Assembly: GCA_943328975.2 (NCBI GenBank)
Contig: CALQCC020000013.1
Location: 1 to 64,000 of the forward strand
Direction of reading: 5' to 3'
Source: Bordetella parapertussis
Lineage (GTDB): Bacteria; Acidobacteriota; Terriglobia; Bryobacterales; Bryobacteraceae
DNA: 64,000 bases
Positions 44,303 to 53,864 of the stretch are shown here, piece after piece (the stretch's first letter is position 1; every line of letters begins with the position of its first letter). The notes under the pieces are model-generated. The model was given only the letters and a program-made list of their open reading frames with translations, did not search any database and had not been told where the DNA came from. Position numbers and translations under genes: made by a program.

Positions 44303-45760
44303 ATGCAAACGAGTGTGTCCCCGCGCATCGGCAACTGCCTCACGTTGATCCTACTGGCTGTTTCGGCCCAGGCGCAAAACCCTGTCCCCACCCCGAAGGT
44401 CACAGGACCCATCCCCGTCACCGCGACCTCGCATATCTTCGGCGGGATCAAGGACACGCTGGCACCCATTGACCTGGCGAAAGCTGGCTACGTCGAAGAG
44501 GAGTACATCATCTCCGGCATGGCGAACGTCTACGACTGGAACGCCGACGGCTCGCTGGCAGTCAAAGGCGCGAACAATCCGTACGCCACGCGCATCCTGG
44601 TGCGACGACCGGCACAAGCCGCCCGCTTCAGCGGTACCGTGGTTGTTGAAATCCCGAACATCGCGCGCCGTTTCGACTGGCCCATGATCTGGGGCTTCTC
44701 GCACGACTACTGGATGGAACACGGCGACGCCTGGGTACAAATCGGCATGCCGGCTTCGGTCGCGTCGATGAAGAAGTTCGATCCGGCGCGTTACGGCTCC
44801 CTCACGTTCGACAATACGACCAAAGTCTGCCCTGGTGAGACCGAAGACGGGCTCCGCTATGACATGTTCAGCCAAGTGGCTGCGGCCATCAAGAGCAAAG
44901 CAGCTGGGATGCCCTTCGCGAACCTGAACGTTCAGCGGGCATTTCTGACAACGCAGGACACCGGCATGGTGACCTACATCAACGCGTTCCACCAGCAAGC
45001 TCGCCTGGAGGGCGGCAAGCCCACCTACGACGGGTACCTCATCAAAGTTCTGAACGCTCCCGGAGCGATCAATTCCTGCGCACGCCCCGTGGCGGCCACC
45101 GATCCTCGCCGCATGCTGAAGGCTGTCGATGTGCCGACCATCACTGTGATCGCGCAAGGCGAAGTCGAGGGCATGGCGTGGTCGCGCCAGCCGGATAGCG
45201 ACGCTGCGGTCGGCAAACATCGGCGCTTCGAGCTCGCCATGGCATCTCACATCGACAAATGGGCGTACACCGGCCTCGCTTCCTTCGCCGACCAAAATAA
45301 ACTCGGCGCCGCACAGGGCACGCCAGACTGGCCGTTCAACGCTCGCTGCGAACCGGAAATCGTGCTCCAAGACGAGCCGTTGCTGAGCTATGGTTTCAAC
45401 ATGGCCTTCGCGCATTTGGACAAGTGGGTACGCGACGGCGTGGCTCCACCCAGAGTCGACCGTATGCAACTCGACGCCGCGGGCAAGCTAGTCGTAAATG
45501 AATACGGCATCGGCAACGGCGGCATCCGCAGCCCGTACTCCGATCTTCCTATCGCCAAGTACACCAATGCATCCGGTGGACCCGGCAACTGCCGCGAGTT
45601 TGGCAGCACGACTCCCCTGCCCTGGTCGCAACTTGAAAAGCTGTACGGCACCCACGCGAGCTATGTGCAGAAAGTGAACGCCTCCATCGATCGCATGGTG
45701 AAGGAACGCTGGATCAACGAAGCCGATGCCAAGCGCATGCGCGCCGAACTGACCAAGTAA
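44303..45760 (+). CDS. Exported alpha/beta hydrolase domain protein (Abhydrolase_10-like)
   Basis: A 485-aa protein with signal sequence (to about residue 25, LLAVSAQA), N-terminal YVEEEYIISGMANVYDW, RRPAQAARFSGTVVVEIPN, and C-terminal IRSPYSDLPIAKYTN, a pattern of the large 'alpha/beta hydrolase domain' family (PF20091 type) widespread in Acidobacteriota and Proteobacteria. A nucleophile Ser is not obvious; the region TTQDTGMVTYINAFHQ occupies the usual elbow. Substrate unknown. It ends 37 bp before modB. Confidence 0.85.
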   Translation: MQTSVSPRIGNCLTLILLAVSAQAQNPVPTPKVTGPIPVTATSHIFGGIKDTLAPIDLAKAGYVEEEYIISGMANVYDWNADGSLAVKGANNPYATRILVRRPAQAARFSGTVVVEIPNIARRFDWPMIWGFSHDYWMEHGDAWVQIGMPASVASMKKFDPARYGSLTFDNTTKVCPGETEDGLRYDMFSQVAAAIKSKAAGMPFANLNVQRAFLTTQDTGMVTYINAFHQQARLEGGKPTYDGYLIKVLNAPGAINSCARPVAATDPRRMLKAVDVPTITVIAQGEVEGMAWSRQPDSDAAVGKHRRFELAMASHIDKWAYTGLASFADQNKLGAAQGTPDWPFNARCEPEIVLQDEPLLSYGFNMAFAHLDKWVRDGVAPPRVDRMQLDAAGKLVVNEYGIGNGGIRSPYSDLPIAKYTNASGGPGNCREFGSTTPLPWSQLEKLYGTHASYVQKVNASIDRMVKERWINEADAKRMRAELTK

Positions 45761-45781
45761 CGCAAACCCGCATGGACTCGC

Positions 45782-45787
45782 TATAAT
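45782..45787 (+). promoter_or_regulatory. -10 element for modBC
   Basis: A perfect TATAAT lies 10 nt before ATG 45798. No Moco riboswitch or ModE-like box is visible in the 37-bp gap, so the operon appears to have a minimal, nearly leaderless promoter. Confidence 0.55.
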
Positions 45788-45797
45788 TAACGATTCC

Positions 45798-46457
45798 ATG
45801 CCAATCGACTGGTTCCCGTTGTGGCTTAGCCTGCGTGTAGCGTTTCTCTCCACGGGGATCGCGTTGGCGTGCGGTTTGTGGCTCGCCTACGTCCTGGCGA
45901 ACCGTGAATTCCGCGGCAAAGAAATCCTAGACGCGGCCATCACCTTGCCGTTGGTACTGCCGCCCACCGTGCTCGGCTATTACTTGTTAGTCCTGATCGG
46001 GCGCAGCAGTTGGTTCGGTCGCATGTGGGAGACCACCTTCGGTTCCCCGCTCGTGTTCACCTGGAAAGCAGCAGTCGTCGCCGCCTTGCTCCATTCCCTG
46101 CCCTTGCTAGTGAAATCCGCGCGCGCGGCCTTGGAAAGCGTCGACCACAGCTACGAACGCGCGGCCCGCAACCTGGGAGCATCCGAGTGGCGCCTATTCT
46201 GGCGCGTGACTCTGCCGCTGGCGCAACGCTCCATCCTGGCTGCTACGGCCCTCGCCTTCGCCCGATCGCTGGGTGACTTCGGCGTAACGCTGATGGTCGC
46301 AGGCAGCATCCCCGGCAGCACGCAAACAATCTCCGTGGCGATCTTCAATGCAGTCGAAGGCGGCAATATGGCTCTGGCCGGTACTCTAGCATTAGCGATT
46401 TCCGCAGTCGCACTCCTCATCCTCACTCTGGCCAAACGATTGGAGCCCCGCGCATGA
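45798..46457 (+). CDS. modB: Molybdate ABC transporter permease
   Basis: A 219-aa permease with five transmembrane helices and the EAA loop SYERAARNLGASEWRLFWRVTLPLA (about 114-138) that contacts the ATPase. GDFGVTLMVAGSIPGSTQTISVAI is typical for molybdate permeases. The stop overlaps the modC start (ATGA). No modA binding-protein gene is in the window. Confidence 0.92.
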   Translation: MPIDWFPLWLSLRVAFLSTGIALACGLWLAYVLANREFRGKEILDAAITLPLVLPPTVLGYYLLVLIGRSSWFGRMWETTFGSPLVFTWKAAVVAALLHSLPLLVKSARAALESVDHSYERAARNLGASEWRLFWRVTLPLAQRSILAATALAFARSLGDFGVTLMVAGSIPGSTQTISVAIFNAVEGGNMALAGTLALAISAVALLILTLAKRLEPRA

Positions 46458-47572
46458 TCCGCGCTCGCCTCCGCAAGACATTCAAAGCTCGTCCCGATTC
46501 GACGGAGTTCGCGCTGGATGTCGAATTTGAAGCAGCCTCCGGCGTGACCGTCCTCTTCGGACCCAGTGGATCCGGCAAGACTCTGACGCTCGACTTGATT
46601 GCCGGCTTCGTGCAGGCTGACGAAGGCCGCATCCTGCTCGACGACCAAATCCTCTACGACGGAACCAGCGGCGTCCATCTCATCCCGCAACAGCGCAACT
46701 GCGGCTACGTCTTCCAAAACTACGCTCTGTTCCCGCACATGACGCTGCGCGAAAATCTCGCCTTCGGAGCCGAACGGCGGCCGCGCTTGGAACGGCATCG
46801 CTTAGTGAACGAAATGCTGGAGAAGTTCCGCCTCACCGATGCAGCCGGACGGCGCCCGCATCAAGTCTCCGGCGGACAACGTCAACGCTGCTCCATTGCA
46901 CGCGCGTTGATCGGTGGACCGAAGCTACTCCTTTTGGATGAACCAGCCCAGGGCCTCGACGCACTCCTGCGCGCCGAGCTTTACGAAACACTGCGTCAGG
47001 TCCGCAAAGAATTTGAAACACCGGTCTTGCTAGTCACGCACGATCTCGACGAATGTTTCGAACTCGGCGACGAGATGCTGATCCTCCGCGACGGCAAGAT
47101 CGTGCAGCGAGGCTCACCCAGCAGCGTTCTGAATCAGCCGGTGAATCTTGAAGTCGCACGCCAGTTGGGTCGTTTCAATCTGCTGCCTGCGGAATTGAAA
47201 TCGCTGGACCCAGGGCGCAACATCAGCAAAATTCAGATCGGTCAGTCCGAACTCGAGGGTCCCTACTTCCCGGGTCATTTCAAAGGCGATCGCGTAACCC
47301 TGTGCGTCCGGCCGGAGCAGTTGACCGCCGCCCCGCGCGAAGCCAAACTCGGGATTAACCAAATCCACGCGCATCTCGAACGCGTCATGGAAACGCCGCA
47401 ATGGATGCGCCTGGAATTCGCCGGCGACATTCTGGTCAACATGCCCCACGCAGCCTACGAACAGGCGCGCGAAACCAAAGAATGGATGATTGAGTTCCCG
47501 CACAAGGAACTACGAGTGGTCTCACAATCCGCCGCGACTCATCACCTTGAGGCTGGCTCCGAGCAGGGTTAA
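46454..47572 (+). CDS. modC: Molybdate ABC transporter ATP-binding protein
   Basis: A 372-aa ATPase: Walker A GPSGSGKT (about 35-42), Q-loop FQNYALFPHMT, signature VSGGQRQR, Walker B LLLLDEPAQGLDA, switch His in LLVTHDLDE. A C-terminal extension (about 235-372) fits a TOBE-like molybdate-sensing domain. It is a little longer than E. coli ModC (352 aa). It meets the convergent glnD gene with a 4-bp overlap. Confidence 0.93.
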   Translation: MIRARLRKTFKARPDSTEFALDVEFEAASGVTVLFGPSGSGKTLTLDLIAGFVQADEGRILLDDQILYDGTSGVHLIPQQRNCGYVFQNYALFPHMTLRENLAFGAERRPRLERHRLVNEMLEKFRLTDAAGRRPHQVSGGQRQRCSIARALIGGPKLLLLDEPAQGLDALLRAELYETLRQVRKEFETPVLLVTHDLDECFELGDEMLILRDGKIVQRGSPSSVLNQPVNLEVARQLGRFNLLPAELKSLDPGRNISKIQIGQSELEGPYFPGHFKGDRVTLCVRPEQLTAAPREAKLGINQIHAHLERVMETPQWMRLEFAGDILVNMPHAAYEQARETKEWMIEFPHKELRVVSQSAATHHLEAGSEQG

Positions 47573-49920
47573 CCACCGCAGGCAGCGAGCAATCGGATCT
47601 TGAGATCTTCTTCCAGTGCATCGTCCAACTTCGTGCCTTGGTGCGTAAGATAAAACACGTCCGTCGCCTTGTGCGCTACCGTACCGATCATCACCACCTC
47701 GATGTTGCAGCCGGCGCTGGAAATCGCATCGCCCAAATCATGCAGTAATCCCGGACGATCCTCCGCGATAATCTCCACCAGCGTCGCGGCGTCCGTAACA
47801 TCCGAACGGAAGAACACGCGCGGCGGGATCTTGGCACGCGACGGAAGCAACGGCTTAGCCCTGCCCCGCAACAATGCCCGGACGTCCTGCTTGCCTTCCA
47901 CCACGTTCCGCACCACGCCGCGCAGGCGGTCCACTTCCGAAGGATTCAGTTCCAACGTGCGATGAGGATCGGTGAAGGTGAACGTATCTAAAACCACTCC
48001 AGCGGAATTGGAGAACGCTTCCGCCTTGACGATATCGAGACCAAAGCTGGAGATCGCGCCAGCCACCGCCGTAAACAATGCAGGCCGATCTTTCGTGAGC
48101 AACGTCAAGCGGTGCACGCCGCGCAGGTGTTCCACTTCCAAGGCAACCGGACGGGACTCCAACTGCCGCGCAAGCGTAAAATGTCCGTCGATCTCTTCGG
48201 CGGAGTGCGTTCGCAGGTAGCGAATCGGCAGACCTTCCAAGAACGCCGCGCGTTCCGGAGAAACGCCAACTGCGCTGTGAATCTTTTCTGTCGCTAACTC
48301 CCGAGTGAACTCAGCGTGCGTCACCGCGTAGGTCTGCCACAACTGCTCCACGCGCCATGGACTCAGTGCCTGTGGATTCACCGCGCTTATGTCGGCGTAG
48401 GTGAGGATGGCCAGCATCTTCAGCCGCTCCACAGTGCTAACTTTGTCCGCCAAAGCTCGAGCGGTAACAGGATCTGAAAGGTCGCGAGAACTCATCACGC
48501 TCGATAGCGCCAAGTGATCCAGCACCAGGAACTGCACCGTTTCAATATCCGCCTGCGGAGCGCCCAGCCGACCCATCGAGGCTGCCGCGATCTCAAACCC
48601 GACCTGCGAATGATCCCGGCCCGTGCCCTTGCCGATATCGTGCAGCAACAGCGCGAAGCGGACCAACGCCGGTTCTTCAATACTGTTGAACAGCGCCGCG
48701 AAGCGTCCGTCCTGGATGGATTCCAGGTTTTCGACAGCCACCAACGTGTGTTCATCCACCGTATAGCGATGGTAAAAGTCGCGCGGTACCAGGCATTCAA
48801 TATTGCGCCACTCAGGCAGCGCCGCCGTCAGCGTGTCCGATTCCTGCATCGCCCGGAGTCCAGCCGCGGGCTTGGGCAGACTCAACAGTCGCTTCCAGTC
48901 ATCCCAAGTTGCGGCAGGAACAAACCCCTGCAATCGATCAATCGTATCCGAAGCCAGCTTGATGCCATGCCGACCGCAAAACTCGAAGAGCTGTAACCCG
49001 TTGGGGGGCTTGTGACCGCGCAGCAACACTCGATCGCGAGAGACCGTAAAATCGGTAGTCGAAAGACGCGAGCGCCATTCGTGGAACCGCCGCAGCAACT
49101 CACCGGAACGCTCCGCCGAAGCTTCCATGGCGTGCCGCACCGCGCGATCCACCACACGAGTGTGGCGAAAATAATCGCGCATCAACAATGCCGGATGCTC
49201 ACTCAGCAAGTCCTGCATCTCAAAAGTCAGTGCGTTCTGATCTCGCCCACTGGCCTCATGCAGCCGCCAACGAATCCCCGCCAAGAACGAAAGAGCCGGG
49301 TTCAAGTCCGGCAAATTGCCGTGCGGATCCAGCATGTGCAGCCAGCGAGCCGTCTGCAAGTCGCGCAGGCCACCTGGCGTTTCCTTGATGTTGGGTTCCA
49401 GCTGGTAAATCGTGTTCTGGTACTTCGTCCGCCGATCCTCGGCTAGCTTCACCAACTGCTTGGCCACCGCAGGACCGCGCCGCGAACGGAACTGCGCGAA
49501 CTTCTGCGTGAGCTGTTGGTACACCGCTTCGTCACCGGCGAGGAACCGATGATCCAGAAGACTGATCGTAAACTCAGCATTATCGATGTGCTCTACCGCG
49601 CAATCGGCCAAGGGATGGACGGAGTGGCTGGGGCGCAACGAGGAATCCCACAGCGTTTGAAAGAATACCGAAAGGACCTCGCGAGGTGGGATGCTCTTAT
49701 CGGTGTCGACTAAAAGCAATAGGTCGACGTCGGAATGCGGAAACAGTTCCCGCCGTCCGTAACCACCTACTGCCACTAACGCTAGCCCGGAAGAGTGCCT
49801 CGGCGTAACGAATTCCGCGAAGGCCGCCAATACCCGATGGTCAACTTCCGCGGTGCGTGCAGCAATTGCTTGCTGCACGGCCACCGCGTCCAGTGGCGGA
49901 TGTACCGCCAGTTCGCTCAC
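47569..49920 (-). CDS. glnD: PII uridylyltransferase / uridylyl-removing enzyme
   Basis: A 783-aa GlnD that senses glutamine and modifies PII. Domains in order: nucleotidyltransferase with GGYGRRELFPHSDVDLLLL (about 52-70), helical linker, HD hydrolase with LLHDIGKGTGRDHS (about 425), and two C-terminal ACT domains (TLLTKDRPALFTAVAGAI about 600; LVEIIAEDRPGLLHDLGDAI about 710). Shorter than E. coli GlnD (890 aa) but complete in domains. Its ATG overlaps the glnB stop by 4 bp. Confidence 0.95.
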   Translation of the reverse strand: MSELAVHPPLDAVAVQQAIAARTAEVDHRVLAAFAEFVTPRHSSGLALVAVGGYGRRELFPHSDVDLLLLVDTDKSIPPREVLSVFFQTLWDSSLRPSHSVHPLADCAVEHIDNAEFTISLLDHRFLAGDEAVYQQLTQKFAQFRSRRGPAVAKQLVKLAEDRRTKYQNTIYQLEPNIKETPGGLRDLQTARWLHMLDPHGNLPDLNPALSFLAGIRWRLHEASGRDQNALTFEMQDLLSEHPALLMRDYFRHTRVVDRAVRHAMEASAERSGELLRRFHEWRSRLSTTDFTVSRDRVLLRGHKPPNGLQLFEFCGRHGIKLASDTIDRLQGFVPAATWDDWKRLLSLPKPAAGLRAMQESDTLTAALPEWRNIECLVPRDFYHRYTVDEHTLVAVENLESIQDGRFAALFNSIEEPALVRFALLLHDIGKGTGRDHSQVGFEIAAASMGRLGAPQADIETVQFLVLDHLALSSVMSSRDLSDPVTARALADKVSTVERLKMLAILTYADISAVNPQALSPWRVEQLWQTYAVTHAEFTRELATEKIHSAVGVSPERAAFLEGLPIRYLRTHSAEEIDGHFTLARQLESRPVALEVEHLRGVHRLTLLTKDRPALFTAVAGAISSFGLDIVKAEAFSNSAGVVLDTFTFTDPHRTLELNPSEVDRLRGVVRNVVEGKQDVRALLRGRAKPLLPSRAKIPPRVFFRSDVTDAATLVEIIAEDRPGLLHDLGDAISSAGCNIEVVMIGTVAHKATDVFYLTHQGTKLDDALEEDLKIRLLAACGG

Positions 49921-50255
49921 AATGCGGCGTCTCCACGATCATCGTTACGAATGCGGATGGCGTCTGCCACCTCGAAAACGAAGATCTTGCCGTCGCCGAT
50001 CTTACCCGTCCGCGCGGCTGCCGTGAGTGTTTTCACGACCTCCTCCAGGCGGGAGTCAGCGACCACCATCTCCAACTTGACCTTGGGCAGCAAGTCGACT
50101 TTGTATTCCATACCGCGATACGTTTCGGTATGACCCTTCTGTCGCCCATGGCCTCGGACTTCGGTGATGGTCATGCCATCCACTCCGATTCCTTTCAGCG
50201 CTTCCTTGGCGTCGTCGAGCTTGTGCGGCTGAATGATTGCTTCGATTCTTTTCAT
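49917..50255 (-). CDS. glnB: Nitrogen regulatory protein PII
   Basis: A 112-aa trimeric PII signal protein. The T-loop has TETYRGMEYKVDLLPK with Tyr51 as the uridylylation site, consistent with the GlnD gene next to it. The B- and C-loops TGKIGDGKIFV and RIRNDDRGDAAL are conserved. Because it sits between amtB and glnD it acts as the GlnK-type regulator of the ammonium channel; naming as glnB or glnK is a matter of convention. Confidence 0.95.
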   Translation of the reverse strand: MKRIEAIIQPHKLDDAKEALKGIGVDGMTITEVRGHGRQKGHTETYRGMEYKVDLLPKVKLEMVVADSRLEEVVKTLTAAARTGKIGDGKIFVFEVADAIRIRNDDRGDAAL

Positions 50256-50294
50256 AGTTGTATTGTCTCCCAGGAAAATGTCGTCCGTAGCGGA

Positions 50295-51695
50295 CTACCC
50301 TTCCATGTGGTAGCCTTCCTCACCGTGCATGCTCAGATCGAGTCCTTCGGTTTCTTCCGCATCGCTGGTCCGGAGACCGGCGACCATGTCTACAATCTTC
50401 AGAATCACCAGCGTACCAACGATTCCGAGGCCCCAGGCGATCGCGCTGGCGATAATCTGGTTCATCACCTGACCGCCGTTGCCATCCACCAGACCCATCG
50501 GCATTCCGCCGCGCAGGTCATTGACGCTCTTGGTTGCGAACACGCCCGTTAGGATCGCGCCTAGCGTTCCACCGATGCCGTGTACGCCGAACGCGTCCAG
50601 TGCGTCGTCATATCCGAACATCGCCTTCACCTTGGCCACCATCAGGAAGCACACCACACCAGCAATCGCGCCGATGATCAGTGCCGACATCGGCGTGACG
50701 AAGCCGGAAGCCGGAGTGATGGCCACTAGCCCTGCCACCGCGCCCGAGATCGCTCCCAACATCGAAGGCTTGCCGACCACCATCCATTCCACAATCAACC
50801 AAGCCATTGCCGCCGCCGCTGCGCCAAAGTGCGTGGCGACGAATGCGCTTGATGCGAGACCGGACGCGTTCAGCGCGCTGCCCGCGTTGAATCCGAACCA
50901 GCCGACCCAGAGGAGCGCCGCGCCCACGGTGCTCAGCACCACACTATGCGGACGCATGGCTTCCGAACCGTAGCCTTTGCGTTTGCCCAGGTACATGGCG
51001 CAGACCAGAGCCGAGACGCCAGAGGTAATGTGCACCACCGTGCCGCCCGCGAAGTCAAAGGCCGGGATTACGCCGCTGACGGCGCCCAAATAACCACCCA
51101 CGCCCCACACCATGTGCGCCATCGGCAAGTACACGATGATCAGCCACAGCGACATGAATATCATCATGCCCTTGAACTTGATGCGTTCCGCGAAAGCGCC
51201 AGAGATTAGCGCCGGGGTAATGATCGCGAACATCAACTGGTACACCATGAAGGTCAAGTGAGGAATGGTGCCCGCGTAAGCTGCATTGGGGTCCGTGCCG
51301 ACGCCGTTCATAAACGCGTACTGCATGCTGCCAATGAAGCCGTTGCCTTCGCCGAAAGCCAAGCTATAACCAAACAGCGCCCAGATCACGGTGACCAGCG
51401 CCATCATGAGAAAACTATGCATCATCGTGCCGAGCACGTTCTTGCGACGGACCAAGCCTCCGTAAAACAGTGCCAGGCCAGGGGCGGTCATCATCAGCAC
51501 TAAGGCCGAGCTAACTAACATCCAGCCGTTGTCGCCGGCGGTCTGCGCAGCGGCGGCAGCCTTTTCCGCTTTCGCGAGCCGATCCAGGATCTCCGGAGGG
51601 ACTGCCTGAGCCGCAGCGATGCCGGCCGAAAGAAGGGAAAGAATCAAACAACGGATTCCGACGTGGGGTTTGAGTATGCGTAACGGGTTACTCAT
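50295..51695 (-). CDS. amtB: Ammonium transporter
   Basis: A 466-aa Amt channel with a signal peptide, a short N-terminal spacer, and eleven helices. Conserved: FDFAGGTVVHITSG with the Asp near the recruitment site, pore His in DAFGVHGIGGTLG, and GWFGFNAGSALN. A good ribosome site (AAGGAG) precedes the ATG and TATACT in the upstream gap gives a -10; I found no clear sigma-54 promoter here although amtB operons often have one. The three genes amtB, glnB and glnD form a nitrogen-sensing operon. Confidence 0.95.
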   Translation of the reverse strand: MSNPLRILKPHVGIRCLILSLLSAGIAAAQAVPPEILDRLAKAEKAAAAAQTAGDNGWMLVSSALVLMMTAPGLALFYGGLVRRKNVLGTMMHSFLMMALVTVIWALFGYSLAFGEGNGFIGSMQYAFMNGVGTDPNAAYAGTIPHLTFMVYQLMFAIITPALISGAFAERIKFKGMMIFMSLWLIIVYLPMAHMVWGVGGYLGAVSGVIPAFDFAGGTVVHITSGVSALVCAMYLGKRKGYGSEAMRPHSVVLSTVGAALLWVGWFGFNAGSALNASGLASSAFVATHFGAAAAAMAWLIVEWMVVGKPSMLGAISGAVAGLVAITPASGFVTPMSALIIGAIAGVVCFLMVAKVKAMFGYDDALDAFGVHGIGGTLGAILTGVFATKSVNDLRGGMPMGLVDGNGGQVMNQIIASAIAWGLGIVGTLVILKIVDMVAGLRTSDAEETEGLDLSMHGEEGYHMEG

Positions 51696-51830
51696 GGTTG
51701 CTCCTTGTCATTGGAGTATATGCACTGGCACCGCAATACGCGAGACGAAACTTTTAATGGGATGGATTGAAAGTTTCTATCAACCAGGAATGCCTCGAAA
51801 CCCTTGTAGGAATTGAAGTTCTGGCTGCGT

Positions 51831-51884
51831 TATACTGATACGGTAGTCACCGCGTCCGGGCGATTTGAGGCTCGTCCTCATCGC
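51831..51884 (+). promoter_or_regulatory. Promoter and leader hairpin of the PpiD-like gene
   Basis: TATACT (51831-51836) is a -10 without a good -35. It gives a leader of about 85 nt containing GCGAT-TT-GAGG, loop CTCGT, CCTC-ATCGC (51860-51884), a 9-bp stem with a two-base bulge. Ribosome site GGAG lies just before ATG 51929. The hairpin may influence mRNA stability. Confidence 0.4.
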
Positions 51885-51928
51885 GAAAGCACGTCAGACC
51901 GGAAACCCATACTTGGAGAGCTATCGCA

Positions 51929-53860
51929 ATGTTTAATCTGTTCCGCAGCAAAGGCAAGGCCGTGAAATTCATGTTGGGTGGACTGTTGTTCATGGTCGCC
52001 CTGTCAATGCTGCTCTACTTGGTGCCCAACTACGCTGATCCCAATCAGACGGCCGGCGATCCGGTGCTCTTGCAAGTCGGCGCCAAGAAACTGAAGCTCT
52101 CAGAAGCGCAGAACGAATTCCAGCAACGCTCCAGCGGCAAAGTGCCGGCGGAAATGATGAGCGTCTACTTCCCGCAATTTATCGATGAATTGAAGCTGCA
52201 GTACGCCGCCATCGAGCAGGCTCGCAAGTTGGGCATCACTGCCACCGACGACGAAGTACTCGAAACCGTCCTGCAGATTCCAGCCTTCGCGCCCTTCTTC
52301 AAGGATGGGAAGCTGATCCGACGCGCCGAATTTGAAGCCGCCCTGGCTGCCCGCGGCGGCACCGTGGAACAGTTGTTCGATCAGATCCGGGAGCAGATGG
52401 TCATGGTGAAACTGCAAGACGTCATCGCCGAGAACACCGTCGTCAGCCCCAAGGAACTGGAAGACGCATACAAGCGGAAGTATGAACGCGTCACCTTGGA
52501 TTACATTTCCTTTAAGGAAAGTGATCTCCGCAGCAGCGCCATCGTAACGGACGCCGATGTTCAGAAGCAGTACGAATCCAACAAGAGCCTCTATCAGCAG
52601 CCCGAGAAATTCGCTTTCCGCGTCCTCGTGCTCTCCCAGGACAAAGTCGCGGCGGGACTCCAGATCACCGATCAAGAATTGCGCACCCAGTACGCGGCAG
52701 CGGTCGACAACTTCCGCTCTCCCGAACAGATTCATGCACGTCACATTCTGCTGGCGACAGACGGCAAGTCCGATGCCGACAAGAAAACCATTCGCGCCAA
52801 GGCCGAAGATCTGTCCAAGCAGGCCAAGGGCGGAGCGGACTTCGCCGAGCTAGCCAAGAAGAATTCCGAAGATTCCGGCAACGCTTCGTTAGGCGGTGAC
52901 CTGGGAACCTTCAGCCGTGGTCAGATGGCCAAGGAATTCGAAGATGCTGCGTTCGCACTAAAGCCCAATGAAGTCAGCGGCGTCGTTACCACCCAGTTCG
53001 GCTACCACATCATCAAGGTTTTGGAAAAGATCCCCTCCAAGGTCACCCCGTTTGAAAACGTTCGAGCCGACCTCGAACGCGAACTCCGCGCCAGCAAGTT
53101 GGCGGACTCCATGCAAGCCGCCAAGAGTCAGATGCGCGCGGATCTTTTGAAGACCCCCACCGCGGCAGCCGACGTTGCTAAGAAGTTCAACGCGGAACTC
53201 GTCACCGTTACCGAAGCAAAGCTCGGTGAAGCTATCCCGACTCTGGGTGTTACACCCGAGATTGATGGCGTCCTTGCGAGCCTTCAGCCCGGCGGCGTTA
53301 CCGAAGCACTGACTCTCCCGGGCGATCGCGCGGCTGTCGCCGTGCTCGATAAGCGCATTCCCGGTCGCCCCTCCACCTTGGACGAAGCCAAGGCCGGTAT
53401 TCGCGAACAGCTGCTCGATGTTGCCGCAAAGAAGCTGCTGGCAGAGCGTTCCAAAGAAGCCGCCGATCGAATCAATAAGGGCGAGGACATCCACGCCGTC
53501 GCTAAGGCCCTCAACACCAAGGTGGATGGTGCCAGCAACTTCGGCATCGGCGATTCCATCCCGGAACTCGGCCCCGCCGCCTTCCTTGAGGAAGCATTCG
53601 TCAAAGGCACGGGCGCTGTGATCGGACCCAAGGCCCTGCAAGGCCGCACGGTCGTCGCGAAAGTGATCTCCAAGACCAATGCCGATATGGCCGGACTTGC
53701 AGCAGAACGAAGTTCTATTCTCGCCGGACTCAAGGGTGCCCGCGCGCAACAGACCAACCGCCTATGGATGGACAGCATCGTCCGTGACCTAACCGAAAGC
53801 GGCGACCTCGTTGTCAATCAAGCGGCGATCCAACAGGTTGTCGCTCAGCTGTCGCGATAG
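51929..53860 (+). CDS. PpiD/SurA-like periplasmic peptidyl-prolyl isomerase
   Basis: A 643-aa membrane-anchored foldase: short cytoplasmic N-terminus, one transmembrane helix (residues about 13-33), SurA_N-type helical domain (about 50-170), a parvulin domain (about 265-370) with HARHILLATDG, GGADFAELAKKNSEDSGNASLGGDLGTFSRG and FGYHIIKVLE, and an extended C-terminal helical region with a second weak parvulin-like domain. Known PpiD proteins help outer-membrane and secreted proteins leave the Sec channel. It fits the presence of secA at the other end of the window but is not linked to it. Confidence 0.9.
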   Translation: MFNLFRSKGKAVKFMLGGLLFMVALSMLLYLVPNYADPNQTAGDPVLLQVGAKKLKLSEAQNEFQQRSSGKVPAEMMSVYFPQFIDELKLQYAAIEQARKLGITATDDEVLETVLQIPAFAPFFKDGKLIRRAEFEAALAARGGTVEQLFDQIREQMVMVKLQDVIAENTVVSPKELEDAYKRKYERVTLDYISFKESDLRSSAIVTDADVQKQYESNKSLYQQPEKFAFRVLVLSQDKVAAGLQITDQELRTQYAAAVDNFRSPEQIHARHILLATDGKSDADKKTIRAKAEDLSKQAKGGADFAELAKKNSEDSGNASLGGDLGTFSRGQMAKEFEDAAFALKPNEVSGVVTTQFGYHIIKVLEKIPSKVTPFENVRADLERELRASKLADSMQAAKSQMRADLLKTPTAAADVAKKFNAELVTVTEAKLGEAIPTLGVTPEIDGVLASLQPGGVTEALTLPGDRAAVAVLDKRIPGRPSTLDEAKAGIREQLLDVAAKKLLAERSKEAADRINKGEDIHAVAKALNTKVDGASNFGIGDSIPELGPAAFLEEAFVKGTGAVIGPKALQGRTVVAKVISKTNADMAGLAAERSSILAGLKGARAQQTNRLWMDSIVRDLTESGDLVVNQAAIQQVVAQLSR

Positions 53861-53864
53861 CGAT

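Noticed and set aside
45761-45797. Moco riboswitch before modB
   Set aside because: The gap is only 37 bp and contains just a TATAAT element.
51696-51760. Sigma-54 promoter for amtB
   Set aside because: The TGGCAC-like sequence is on the plus strand with GG-N11-GC spacing, so neither direction nor spacing fits amtB.
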